A stretch of DNA of 64,000 nt from Phyllobacterium lublinensis (lineage in GTDB: Bacteria > Pseudomonadota > Alphaproteobacteria > Rhizobiales > Rhizobiaceae), in the NCBI RefSeq assembly GCF_020164435.1, contig NZ_JAIUDQ010000018.1:32472-96471 (forward strand). The letters run 5' to 3'. Positions 8,172 through 16,568 of the stretch are shown in pieces. The notes below the pieces were generated by a model. That model saw nothing but the letters and a program-made list of their open reading frames with translations. It was not told the origin of the DNA and ran no database searches. The first letter of the stretch is position 1. Every line of letters starts with the position of its first letter. The translations under genes were made by a program, and so were the position numbers.

Positions 8172-9275
8172 ATGAGTGAAGTGAGAAACATCACACCGCG
8201 GGACATGCCTGCGGTCGCAAGCATGTTCTGGAATATGTTCAAGACCACTAAGGCATCCGTGCCCCAATCGCTGGTGGATTACCTGTCCAAACTCTACCTC
8301 CATCCGTCACGTGCTGATTCGGACATTATTTCGCAGGTCCATGTTCGCGGCGACGGTGTGCTGAACGGCTTCATCGGTTCAATTCCGTTAAGAATGTCGC
8401 TCGACGGCTCGCTTGTCCGCGCGGCCATTTGCGGACCATTGATGGTCGAAGACTACGCCGATGATCCTCTGGCCGGGGCACGTTTGCTTCGGGCATTTCT
8501 CGCGGGCCCACAGGACGTCTCTCTCAGCGAGACGGCCAACGAGACTTCGCGAATCATGTGGTGTAAATTGCGCGGATCTGTACTGCCAGCTTATAGTCTG
8601 GAATGGGTCAGGGTTTTTCGTCCCGCCGGCTTCGCCATCGAGGTTGCCGCCGGCCGCTTTCAGGGAATGCGGCTCTTGGCACCCTTGGCAAAGCCACTTG
8701 ATGCCGCTAGCCTCAAGCTCTCCAAAGGGAGTCATCCGGACTCTGCTCCCATTTCCGAGATGAACGGATTTGTCGATAGTGATATCGACTGCGACTCACT
8801 CGCAGGCATTATTCCATCACTATTGGAACGTTTCAGCCTGCGTCCGGTCTGGGATACACCGGATCTTGAATACATCCTCCAGGAAGCGAGAACCAAATCG
8901 AGCTATGGCGCCATGTACAGCCGGGTCGTCCGATCACGCAATGGCGTGCCTGTCGGAGCCTATCTCTATCATGGCGCTCCCGGGCGGATCGCACGGGTGT
9001 TGCAGGTTCTGGCTGCGAAGGAACGGGAGGGGGCCGTACTGGACAGCCTGCTCAACCATGCACGCTCCAACGGTGCCGTTGCAGTCCGTGCCCGCACACA
9101 GCCCCACCTCCTTCAGGCAATGATGGTGCGCCGGGGCATATTCTTCCAACGGTCGTCCACAGTCGTGCATTCGCGCGATTCGCGAGTGCTTGATGCGTTC
9201 ACGGAAGGAAATGCCTTCTTCAACGGCCTGGCCGGAGAGGGCTGGAATCGGCTCAATGGCGACGATTTCAACTGA
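8172..9275 (+). CDS. GNAT-like acyltransferase of the EPS locus
   Basis: ATG 8172 follows an AGGA at a suitable distance and begins MSEVRNITPRDMPAV, the usual start of a GNAT fold; upstream in-frame TTG codons at 8133 and 8156 are less likely. The product has 367 residues, with a GNAT-type core over about residues 1-150 (the RPLMVED/ANETS region) and a second, GNAT-like half, as in two-domain acyltransferases and FemAB-like proteins. Such proteins usually acylate sugars or peptides from acyl-CoA or acyl-ACP. It is translated right after the HemK-like methylase gene. The assignment to a superfamily is from overall pattern; donor and acceptor are unknown. Confidence 0.55.
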   Translation: MSEVRNITPRDMPAVASMFWNMFKTTKASVPQSLVDYLSKLYLHPSRADSDIISQVHVRGDGVLNGFIGSIPLRMSLDGSLVRAAICGPLMVEDYADDPLAGARLLRAFLAGPQDVSLSETANETSRIMWCKLRGSVLPAYSLEWVRVFRPAGFAIEVAAGRFQGMRLLAPLAKPLDAASLKLSKGSHPDSAPISEMNGFVDSDIDCDSLAGIIPSLLERFSLRPVWDTPDLEYILQEARTKSSYGAMYSRVVRSRNGVPVGAYLYHGAPGRIARVLQVLAAKEREGAVLDSLLNHARSNGAVAVRARTQPHLLQAMMVRRGIFFQRSSTVVHSRDSRVLDAFTEGNAFFNGLAGEGWNRLNGDDFN

Positions 9276-9295
9276 AGGCGCGATGCGGCGGACGT

Positions 9296-9778
9296 TTAAA
9301 CGCTGATATTGTTTAGCTTTATGAAAGACCAGATCGACTTGTTGACATCGGCGATGGCATCGATGGTCGATTGAATCCTCAACATTTCCGCGTCGTCCAG
9401 CGCTTCAACTTTTCCGTATTTCAGATTGTCATTCATATCGACAATCCGCATCAGCTGTGTTGATGCGTTGTGACCTGTTTCGTCGAACGAGTATATGCAG
9501 TGGTTGTATTTGTTGCGCAGCCGCTGCTCGCGAGTCATTCGGCCGGTGATTGCAAGGACTGCAGCCTTGGTATCTGGCGGGGTCGATCTGATTTTCGCCA
9601 GCCGCTCGAGCAAGTCGATTCTTGCCCTAGTCGTGTTGAGTGTCAGGAAGATGACGGTTGCCGCTTCCTTGTTCGTCTTGAGCAGGTGGGCAATCAGGTA
9701 GATGAACAGGCTTTCGGTGTTCGTCCACGTGTAATTGAGTTTGCCCACCAGCATCAGCACATCATTGATGCGGGACAT
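9296..9778 (-). CDS. Conserved hypothetical helical protein, 160 aa
   Basis: The product is a mostly helical soluble protein with no signal peptide or membrane segment. Noticeable parts are NYTWTNTESLFIYLIAHL near the N-terminus and an RNKYNHCIYSFDE stretch about residues 88-100, which is rich in conserved-looking polar residues. I do not recognise a domain. It begins 4 bases after the stop of the LuxR-type regulator gene on the same strand, so the two form an operon and it may be an accessory or target of that regulator. It is convergent with the acyltransferase gene, whose stop is 20 bases away. Confidence 0.65.
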   Translation of the reverse strand: MSRINDVLMLVGKLNYTWTNTESLFIYLIAHLLKTNKEAATVIFLTLNTTRARIDLLERLAKIRSTPPDTKAAVLAITGRMTREQRLRNKYNHCIYSFDETGHNASTQLMRIVDMNDNLKYGKVEALDDAEMLRIQSTIDAIADVNKSIWSFIKLNNISV

Positions 9779-9782
9779 TGCT

Positions 9783-10610
9783 TTATACGACTCGGCCCAT
9801 TTCCAGCGAACTATCTAATCGCCCCATCGGGTTATTATACCCTCTAAAAGGGGGCTGGAAAGCCTCCTGGTCCATGCTGTTGCGATATACCGCTGCCGCC
9901 TGGGTGCGATTGTGAACCCGCAGCTTGCGTATAAGGTTGTGCACGTGGACCTTGACCGTATGTTCCGAAAGCGTCAGGCGATCGGCAATGATCTTGTTCT
10001 GCAGCCCTTCCGAGAGAAGTTCCAGGATCTGGTGCTCCCGCAGCGTCAATGTCTTGATGGGTCTGCCGCCATTAAGAGTGTTCTTGAGCTGGCTGCTGTA
10101 AAGCTGAGGCTGCCCGCCATTGTTCAAAGGCTTTTCGATCGAGCGCGCGATGGCGGAAGGATAGTATTCGCCGCCATTCAACAGGAGCCAGATGACCGCC
10201 AGCCAGATATCGAGTTTCAGGCTGAATGGCAAAAGTCCCTGGACCAGTCGCTGGTCGAACAGGCTGTTCAGCTCATGCAGGCCGGCGCTGTGATCATCGA
10301 TCATCAATGTCACGGATGCATTCGGAAAACGCTGCTTGCAGCGTGCGATGCATTCATTGAGTTCGAGAACGAAACCGGTATGTACCAAGACCAGACCAAT
10401 GTCCTCGTCGGACTCGTCCGTCTCCAGCAGCTTGCTCGACAGGTTCACCCGAATTTCAGGGAACGTACGCTCGAGGGATTGAACTAATCCCTGGAAGACG
10501 GCTCCTGCTTCGGCATAAATGAAGATGCCACTCTTGAATTTGGAATCACCATCAATTTTTGATCCATATTGGATATGGTCGCCGATTGTACGCGGTATAT
10601 TTCCAGACAT
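9783..10610 (-). CDS. LuxR-type transcriptional regulator with degenerate receiver
   Basis: The product has 275 residues. Residues about 200-257 are a LuxR/FixJ HTH: LTLREHQILELLSEGLQNK leads into the recognition helix SEHTVKVHVHNLIRKL. The N-terminal 150 residues have a response-regulator-like alpha/beta pattern, but the Asp that would be phosphorylated is not in an obvious position, so the receiver may be phosphorylation-independent. The gene is followed by a small unknown gene on the same strand and is divergent from the type I secretion operon across a 668-base gap. It is the natural candidate for controlling that operon and the EPS genes (inference). A GGGGG tract precedes the ATG. Confidence 0.85.
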   Translation of the reverse strand: MSGNIPRTIGDHIQYGSKIDGDSKFKSGIFIYAEAGAVFQGLVQSLERTFPEIRVNLSSKLLETDESDEDIGLVLVHTGFVLELNECIARCKQRFPNASVTLMIDDHSAGLHELNSLFDQRLVQGLLPFSLKLDIWLAVIWLLLNGGEYYPSAIARSIEKPLNNGGQPQLYSSQLKNTLNGGRPIKTLTLREHQILELLSEGLQNKIIADRLTLSEHTVKVHVHNLIRKLRVHNRTQAAAVYRNSMDQEAFQPPFRGYNNPMGRLDSSLEMGRVV

Positions 10611-11278
10611 AATAGCCCCCTACGCCCTTTGATGAGAAGTATTTCTCTCAGGATTTATTTGCGTTTTTGATTTTTAGTTTCTTTAAGTTCTTTTGTTCAG
10701 TCTCACCACTATGTCTTTAAGCCCCCGGCTAGACGTGTTGATTAACAGAGGATTAATAAAAGGAGCGTGACGCGGCCGTGACATGAGTCAAAGGGTTTGT
10801 ATATTTACTGATTCGGCGCGCTGATTGCGTCGACAAAGACAGCGGCGACTTTTACTTAGACCACTGGTTCGACAATATTGATTATAAATCATACTAAACG
10901 GTTTTAGTCGAAGTTGAGTCAAATTGACTCCATACCCGCAAGCGGCTGAAAAGTTTCCATAATTCGTGAATTTTGGCGCTCCGCGATTTTCTGTTGGACG
11001 GCCTTTTTCGGGACTAATCAGAATTGGTAACTTACTGTCTCAGGCTTTGAGTCCTAACGTTCAATAGCTTGGATATCGTGGTTCTTAGTGGGGGCATCCA
11101 AGCAACAGCACCGTAAACATCAGTCTCGTATTGCGTATTTAGCATTTGGTTCGCGCCGAATGCTATCTGAATCGTTGATGTTTGCTCAACGTAAAAAGCT
11201 TATCGGGCTCGCAACTATAACCTCGTTTGAAATGCATAGAGGCTTTTGCTTGCTCCGAGGCACATCGGAGGATTTGTT
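10611..11278. promoter_or_regulatory. Long divergent regulatory region between luxR-type gene and secretion operon
   Basis: This 668-base AT-rich gap has no credible gene. It holds six GANTC sites within 389 bases (10785, 10810, 10916, 10926, 11049, 11169), where about 1.5 are expected by chance. Two of these form the palindrome at 10916-10930. A short inverted repeat GAGAA-N4-TTCTC lies near 10634, just upstream of the luxR-type gene. The sequence TGAGTCCTAAC at 11048 recurs at 2450 upstream of the small membrane protein. An open frame from 11088 overlaps the secreted-protein gene out of frame and is not called. Confidence 0.55.
10916..10930. promoter_or_regulatory. Palindrome with two CcrM (GANTC) sites
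   Basis: GAGTCAA-A-TTGACTC is a perfect inverted repeat with 7-base arms. Each arm starts or ends with GANTC, the target of the CcrM methylase in alphaproteobacteria, so methylation could alter binding of a dimeric regulator here. It lies about 306 bases from the luxR-type gene and about 350 bases from the secretion operon start. Confidence 0.4.
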
Positions 11279-12205
11279 ATGTCCAACAGAAACAATCAAC
11301 ATTACAATTATCATCCTGGCGACGACGCATCAGCTGAAGCAGATGCTTCAGCCGCTGCTGCTGCACTTGCTCTTCAATTGCAGGCACAGGGTCAGGGACA
11401 GCTTGAAGTTCAGGGCCAAGGACAGGGACAAGGCCAGGGACAAGGTCAGAGCCAGGACCAGCATTCCAGCTCAGAAAACTGGAACGGCAACGGCAACGGC
11501 AATCTGAACGGGAATGGCAACGGCAACCTGAACGCCAACGGCAACCTGAATGCCAACGGCAACCTGAATGCCAACGGCAACCTGAACGAAAGCTACAACG
11601 TCAACGAGAACCACAATTCAACTGACGTTTGCGTCAATGTCGACGTGGGTGTCGACCTTGAAGGCTATCTGCCGACCGATGATGACTTTGCCGATCTTGA
11701 TCTGCATGGCAACACGTTCGACAACATCTTCATCACCGATACCGGCACCATCAATTATGATCCGGGCAATGACGTCGGGTTCGCCGTTAATTTTGCTGGC
11801 GGCACCAACAACTTTGCTATCAACCAGGTTCTTGACCTTGTTGATAACGACCAGGCATCGCAGATCAGCCAGAACAACTCGGGCGGTATCTCACTGAGTG
11901 CATCGGGCGGCTCCGCACATGCGGGCGACGGTATTGACAGCGGCGGCGGCGGCGGTTGGGACGGCGGCTGGAGCGGCATGGACAGCTTCTTCGGTGGCAA
12001 CAACCATGGAAACAACGGCTCCGATGGCAGCAGCACAGAAGCAGGTCACGATGTGAACGGCTCCAGTGCAGCAAGCGCAGCAGCCAACATTACAGTGACC
12101 AATGGCATCCAGGAAATCATCCAGGGCGCAAATCTGCAGCAGAACGCTGTCGATATCAACTTTGGCACAATCGAGACCCATACGTCCGGCGACGACCTAT
12201 CATAA
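11279..12205 (+). CDS. Q/N-rich low-complexity repeat protein, putative type I secretion substrate
   Basis: ATG 11279 is chosen over the longer frame at 11246 because GGAGGA lies 7 bases upstream. The product has 308 residues and no Sec signal peptide. Its order is an Ala-rich segment (about 15-40), a Gln-Gly repeat (GQGQGQ, about 42-62), an Asn-Gly-Asn-Leu repeat (NGNLNA units, about 70-103), an Asp-rich non-repeat part, and a Gly-Gly-Trp and Ser-rich C-terminal part. It resembles matrix or amyloid-forming proteins in composition only. It is first in an operon with another likely exported protein and a type I ABC/adaptor pair, and C-terminal uncleaved secretion signals are usual there. No catalytic motif is visible. 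Confidence 0.75.
   Translation: MSNRNNQHYNYHPGDDASAEADASAAAAALALQLQAQGQGQLEVQGQGQGQGQGQGQSQDQHSSSENWNGNGNGNLNGNGNGNLNANGNLNANGNLNANGNLNESYNVNENHNSTDVCVNVDVGVDLEGYLPTDDDFADLDLHGNTFDNIFITDTGTINYDPGNDVGFAVNFAGGTNNFAINQVLDLVDNDQASQISQNNSGGISLSASGGSAHAGDGIDSGGGGGWDGGWSGMDSFFGGNNHGNNGSDGSSTEAGHDVNGSSAASAAANITVTNGIQEIIQGANLQQNAVDINFGTIETHTSGDDLS
11399..11590 (+). repeat. In-gene tandem repeats coding Gln-Gly and Asn-Gly-Asn-Leu units
   Basis: A run of CAGGGA / CAAGGC-like 6-base units codes GQGQ. It is followed by at least three near-identical 18-base units (AACCTGAACGCCAACGGC type, about 11525-11584) coding NLNANG. Units keep the reading frame and differ by synonymous changes such as AAT/AAC. Such arrays can change length by slippage or recombination, so copy number may vary between strains. 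Confidence 0.8.
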
Positions 12206-12316
12206 GAACAATAACCAGGCGGACCTGCCTGATCTGACAATGGTCTGCGCAACATCTTGCGCAGACCGCTTGTCGACGGGGTTGCAGGTGACAGCGGGAA
12301 ATAGGGAGTCATCGAC

Positions 12317-14356
12317 ATGCTCGGATTTGGTGATCAGATTTCAGAATCCATCGCTCACTTCGTAGGTTATTTTCATACATCAATCGAAGCAGCCAGAGCG
12401 CGAGTCGAGTACCGTGAGTTCAACGCAACGCCGGACAAAGATCCTCATCTCAACGACATTCTGACCATTCAGACGGATCCAGGCCAGCGATTGGACCTTG
12501 GCTCGTTTCAATCCAATATGAATTACCTGCCAGCGCCGTGGTCGCCCGTTGGGGAAGTCACGATGCCCTGGGTCAACTTCGTACCCATCGAAGTCGACGT
12601 TGCGGGGATAAGGCTGCAACACCCCGTTGCGAAATTGCATTCGTCCGGGTCAAGCGACTCGAGCTCTTCAATCTTCCATACAACGAGTCAGGCAGCCCCG
12701 AATTTTGGGCCACCCCCAATCGAGACGCACGTCGCCGTTCAGCAGACCAATCACATGGAGGACAACGATGTTGTCATGATGGGCAATCATGCGCCCTCGA
12801 CCATGGATTTTGTCGACGTTGCGGCATTCAACAGCCTCACCGACAGCGCGCTTTCAATCTCTGAGCCGTTGACCCAGGACACGATTCCTGGATCCGGCGC
12901 AGAACTGGAGCAGTTCTTCAACAATCAGATCGCGAACATCCAGGCCGCAGAGCAGGGTCCGCTCGCGACGACGCCAGGCGTGACCGTTGTCACGGCACCT
13001 TCAGGTCATTACGTCAATGGCGTCGAGACCGATGAAGCTCCCAAGCTTGATGACTACGTACCGGAACAACTCAAGCCGTCAGAGAACGACTCTTCGGCAA
13101 CGGTGACAACAACGACGCAGTCCCTTGTCATCGATTCAAACGAGATTATCGGGTCCGTCGAAGTCCAGGCCGGTTGCAATATATTGGTCAACGAAGTCGT
13201 CATAAACAGTCTTGGCGGTTCCGTCGGTGCCCATTTCGCGGTGGGTGGAAGCTATTACAACATCAATGCGATCGTTCAGACCAACGCCTATAGCGATAGC
13301 GATACGTTCCAGAACGGCTTTGGAGGGCAGCAGAGCCTCGGTCAGCCGGCAACCAACGCCATGAACGTCGCAAGCTTCTTGCAGCAGGTCGACCACGGCC
13401 AGTCGGATGGTCCGTCTGACGACGCGCCGGTATTCCCGCAGGCCTGGCAGGTTACCGTCGTCAATGGTGACCTCATTCAGATGAACTGGATTTCCCAGTA
13501 CAATTTCCTTTCGGACAACGATGCCCATGTCCTGTCGGCGACCGGCTCTTATACAACGATCGTGACGGGCGCGAACATGACGCTCAACACGGCGTCATTC
13601 GCCGAACTGTGCAATTCCTACGATCTCGTGATGATCGGCGGAAACATGTACAACGGGAATTTCATCTTCCAGACCAACATCCTGTTCGACAATGACACGT
13701 TCACAACCTGTGGCGCCGCTGGTGCCTATGACGGCGAACTGTCTTCGAGCGATAACCTTTTGTGGAACCAGGCGAGCATTCAGAGCGATGGTCCGGCCAA
13801 CTGGGTTGCGGGGCTTCCCAGTCACTATCTTGAGGCCATGAATGATCTCGCGACGGGCAGCTACAATATGCCGTCCGGTTTCCATGGCGACCAGGCTCTC
13901 CAGGGGCTTGAGGGTCTGAGGGTTCTCTACATTTCCGGCAACGTCTATGACGTGAACTATATCGAACAGACCAATGTTCTCGGCGACGCGGACTATGTCG
14001 AGCATTATGAAGATGCTCTTCTGACGGCCTCGTCGGACACTGTGTGGGACATCAGCACCGGCTCAAACGCCCTGATCAACATTGCCACCATCATTGACCA
14101 TGATCCGGGCAGTGGCGGGACATCGTATGCGGGCGGCGGCGTCTACTCCGATGCCATTCTGATCCAGGCTGACATTATCAATACCGATCCCGGTTCGAAC
14201 CATCCTACCGGGCAAGGCCAGCAGCTTGCCAACGAAATCGTGGCATTCCTCGAAAACGAAGGCGATTCGCAACATTGCAACGATGACCACGCTCCGCCGG
14301 TTCACGTCCCGGATACGTGCCAGTCGGTCGATGTCATGCAAACAGTTCTCGCATAG
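12317..14356 (+). CDS. Repeat-containing putative type I secreted protein, 679 aa
   Basis: There is no N-terminal Sec signal peptide. After a 250-residue Pro/Ser-rich region come five copies of a beta-strand-like pair. Block B is G-G-x-x-Y-x-x-N-x-I-x-Q-T-N followed by Asp-x-Asp, at about residues 308, 383, 442, 541 and 606. Block A (N-x-L-x-N-x-A-x-I) is at about 286, 346, 419, 479 and 583. Spacing is 60-100 residues, as in a beta-solenoid or an RTX-like extracellular protein. Asp-x-Asp turns could bind calcium, but the classic GGxGxD nonapeptide is absent. Several Cys residues (including near the C-terminus) are unusual for type I substrates. The start follows GGGAG. It is the second gene of the secretion operon. 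Confidence 0.75.
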   Translation: MLGFGDQISESIAHFVGYFHTSIEAARARVEYREFNATPDKDPHLNDILTIQTDPGQRLDLGSFQSNMNYLPAPWSPVGEVTMPWVNFVPIEVDVAGIRLQHPVAKLHSSGSSDSSSSIFHTTSQAAPNFGPPPIETHVAVQQTNHMEDNDVVMMGNHAPSTMDFVDVAAFNSLTDSALSISEPLTQDTIPGSGAELEQFFNNQIANIQAAEQGPLATTPGVTVVTAPSGHYVNGVETDEAPKLDDYVPEQLKPSENDSSATVTTTTQSLVIDSNEIIGSVEVQAGCNILVNEVVINSLGGSVGAHFAVGGSYYNINAIVQTNAYSDSDTFQNGFGGQQSLGQPATNAMNVASFLQQVDHGQSDGPSDDAPVFPQAWQVTVVNGDLIQMNWISQYNFLSDNDAHVLSATGSYTTIVTGANMTLNTASFAELCNSYDLVMIGGNMYNGNFIFQTNILFDNDTFTTCGAAGAYDGELSSSDNLLWNQASIQSDGPANWVAGLPSHYLEAMNDLATGSYNMPSGFHGDQALQGLEGLRVLYISGNVYDVNYIEQTNVLGDADYVEHYEDALLTASSDTVWDISTGSNALINIATIIDHDPGSGGTSYAGGGVYSDAILIQADIINTDPGSNHPTGQGQQLANEIVAFLENEGDSQHCNDDHAPPVHVPDTCQSVDVMQTVLA

Positions 14357-14388
14357 AAAAAGAAGAATGCGCGAGGAGCGCGGTAAGC

Positions 14389-16548
14389 ATGAAATATGAT
14401 GAGCAGGCGGATTTGCGGGTCATCTCCCAGAACTCGCGGCGTGCCATGGCGGGCCGCGAGCATGAGCGGATTCAGTTCGAAGAGTTGCTCGCGGAGATGG
14501 AAACCGCCATTTCAAAAATATCACGCGACGAAACCGAATCGTCCCAGCGCATCGACCCCGCACCGGTAGAGCCTACACCGCTGGAGCCAATGCCGCAGGA
14601 AGTTGTCGATGAACCGATAACCGAAGTTGAGGCGCCAGTCGCCGAGACCGCGCCGAACGCTGAGCGACTGATTTCAGCAATTCCGGCCAATGCGGAAGTC
14701 GGCAGGGTCATCGAGGGTGACCGTGGTCCCGTGCAGTCGCGAGAAGTCGATTCCGGAGGAGGTGGCTCCGGTAACGACCAGAATATCGTTGGTAATGGCG
14801 GCAATGGCGGCAGTTTCCACAAGCGCACGGCCGCCGTGAATTTCAGCGAAAGCTTCCGGAACGGCCTGAATGCCGTACGCCGAAATCTGATGATCGCCAT
14901 GGGGTTCACCATATTCCTGAACGTCCTGGTGCTCGCAATTCCCATCTACCTGTTCCAGATATCCGATCGCGTTCTCACCAGCCGGTCGCCAGACACGCTG
15001 GTGATGCTGACGATCGTGATCGTGGGCGCAGTTATTGTTCAGGTCATACTGGACGCGATACGCCGCTTCATTCTGATGCGGACGGCCGTTGAAGTGGCAG
15101 TGCAATTGGGAGCGCCCATCCTGAGCGCCGCGGCACGTGCATCCCTCCATGGCAACGGCAAGGACTATCAGGTGCTCGGCGATCTGCAGCAGCTGCGCTC
15201 GTTTCTGACGTCCGGCACTTTGCTCTCGTTCTTTGATGCGCCAATCGCGCCGCTGTTCGTCCTTGCGGTATTCCTTGTTCACCCGCATCTCGGCTATATC
15301 GTCGTTATTTCGGCTTTGCTCTTGCTCATCATCGCTATCTTCAACCAGCGCGCGACAGCAGCGTCCTTTGCCGATGCGACCAACTTCCAGAGCAGGGCCA
15401 TGCTGCACCTCGACTCCATGTCGAGGAATTCACAGATCATCAATGCGCTGGCAATGATCCCCGAGGCCGTTAAAATATGGGGCCGTGACATGGCCGGCTC
15501 GCTGCGCTCGCAGGTCAAGGCGCAAGATCGCAACATCATGTTCGCGACCCTATCCAAGTGTTCGCGTTTGCTGACGCAGGTAACAATGCTCGGCTGGGGT
15601 GCCCATCTGGCCATCGATGGACAAATGACCGGCGGCATGGTGATTGCCGCTTCAATCATTGCCGGCCGCGCCCTCGCGCCTATCGAAGGTGCGATCGAAG
15701 GATGGAACAGTTTCATCCAGTTCCGCGCAGCCTTTGGCCGAATCCGCAATCTCTTGCAGAACTCGCCTCTGAACTTTGAACGGTTGAGATTGCCGGATCC
15801 GCAAGGTCGCCTCGACGTCGAACGTATTCTTTACGTTCCGCCACCCAACAAGAAAGTCATCCTGAACGGCATTTCGTTCACGTTGCAGCCAGGCGAGTCC
15901 ATGGCCATCATCGGGAATTCCGGAGCGGGCAAGACCACTCTCGGCAAGATGCTGGTCGGATCGATCCTGCCTACGTCAGGAAGTGTTCGTCTCGACTTGA
16001 TGGATCTGCGCAACTGGGATCAGAGGCAGTTCGGTGAAAATATCGGGTATCTGCCGCAAGACGTGCAGCTCTTCCCAGGCACGATCAAGGCCAATATCGC
16101 CCGTATGCGCGAAGATGCCAGCGACCAGTCGATCTTCGATGCTGCAATGCTTGCTGACGTGCATGAGCTCATTTCAAGCTTTGCTCAGGGCTATGAGACG
16201 ATGGTTGCGGCCGACGGTGCTCCGCTGTCCGGTGGACAGAAGCAGCGGATCGCGCTTGCCCGCGCATTTTTCGGCAATCCAAAACTGGTCGTCTTGGATG
16301 AACCGAACTCTAATCTCGACTCCCAGGGCGACGCAGCGCTCACCAAGGCGCTGTTCCATGCAAAGAAGAACAAGATCACCGTGGTCACCATCACACAGCG
16401 TCCCGCACTGCTGAACTGTGTCGACAAGATCATGGTTCTGAGCAACGGCAGCGTAACGATGTTCGGTACGCGCGCGACCGTTATGGAAGCGCTCTCTAAG
16501 AAAAACAAACAGGCAGATTCGGTTCCAAGCATCAGCGCTGCCGAATAA
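14389..16548 (+). CDS. Type I secretion ABC transporter, PrtD/PrsD type
   Basis: ATG 14389 follows GAGGAG by 10 bases; an upstream frame to 14317 overlaps the previous gene. The product has 719 residues. Residues 1-160 are a hydrophilic extension with an acidic Pro-rich part and a Gly-Asn-rich linker. A six-span ABC exporter membrane domain covers about 160-440. The nucleotide-binding domain has Walker A GNSGAGKTT about 510, signature LSGGQKQR about 613 and Walker B LVVLDEP about 634. There is no C39 peptidase, so substrates keep their C-terminal signal. The family pairs with a HlyD-type adaptor and TolC. It is flanked by two putative substrates and by its adaptor. Confidence 0.9.
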   Translation: MKYDEQADLRVISQNSRRAMAGREHERIQFEELLAEMETAISKISRDETESSQRIDPAPVEPTPLEPMPQEVVDEPITEVEAPVAETAPNAERLISAIPANAEVGRVIEGDRGPVQSREVDSGGGGSGNDQNIVGNGGNGGSFHKRTAAVNFSESFRNGLNAVRRNLMIAMGFTIFLNVLVLAIPIYLFQISDRVLTSRSPDTLVMLTIVIVGAVIVQVILDAIRRFILMRTAVEVAVQLGAPILSAAARASLHGNGKDYQVLGDLQQLRSFLTSGTLLSFFDAPIAPLFVLAVFLVHPHLGYIVVISALLLLIIAIFNQRATAASFADATNFQSRAMLHLDSMSRNSQIINALAMIPEAVKIWGRDMAGSLRSQVKAQDRNIMFATLSKCSRLLTQVTMLGWGAHLAIDGQMTGGMVIAASIIAGRALAPIEGAIEGWNSFIQFRAAFGRIRNLLQNSPLNFERLRLPDPQGRLDVERILYVPPPNKKVILNGISFTLQPGESMAIIGNSGAGKTTLGKMLVGSILPTSGSVRLDLMDLRNWDQRQFGENIGYLPQDVQLFPGTIKANIARMREDASDQSIFDAAMLADVHELISSFAQGYETMVAADGAPLSGGQKQRIALARAFFGNPKLVVLDEPNSNLDSQGDAALTKALFHAKKNKITVVTITQRPALLNCVDKIMVLSNGSVTMFGTRATVMEALSKKNKQADSVPSISAAE

Positions 16549-16568
16549 ACTGCTGGAGGGGCACGAGT

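Noticed and set aside
11088..11507. 139-codon frame before the Q/N-rich protein gene
   Set aside because: It runs out of frame through the repeat region of the real gene, giving a Lys/Asp/Arg repeat shadow, and has no ribosome-binding site.
11399..11590. CRISPR-like tandem units
   Set aside because: Units are 6 and 18 bases with no spacers and they stay in reading frame, so they are coding repeats.
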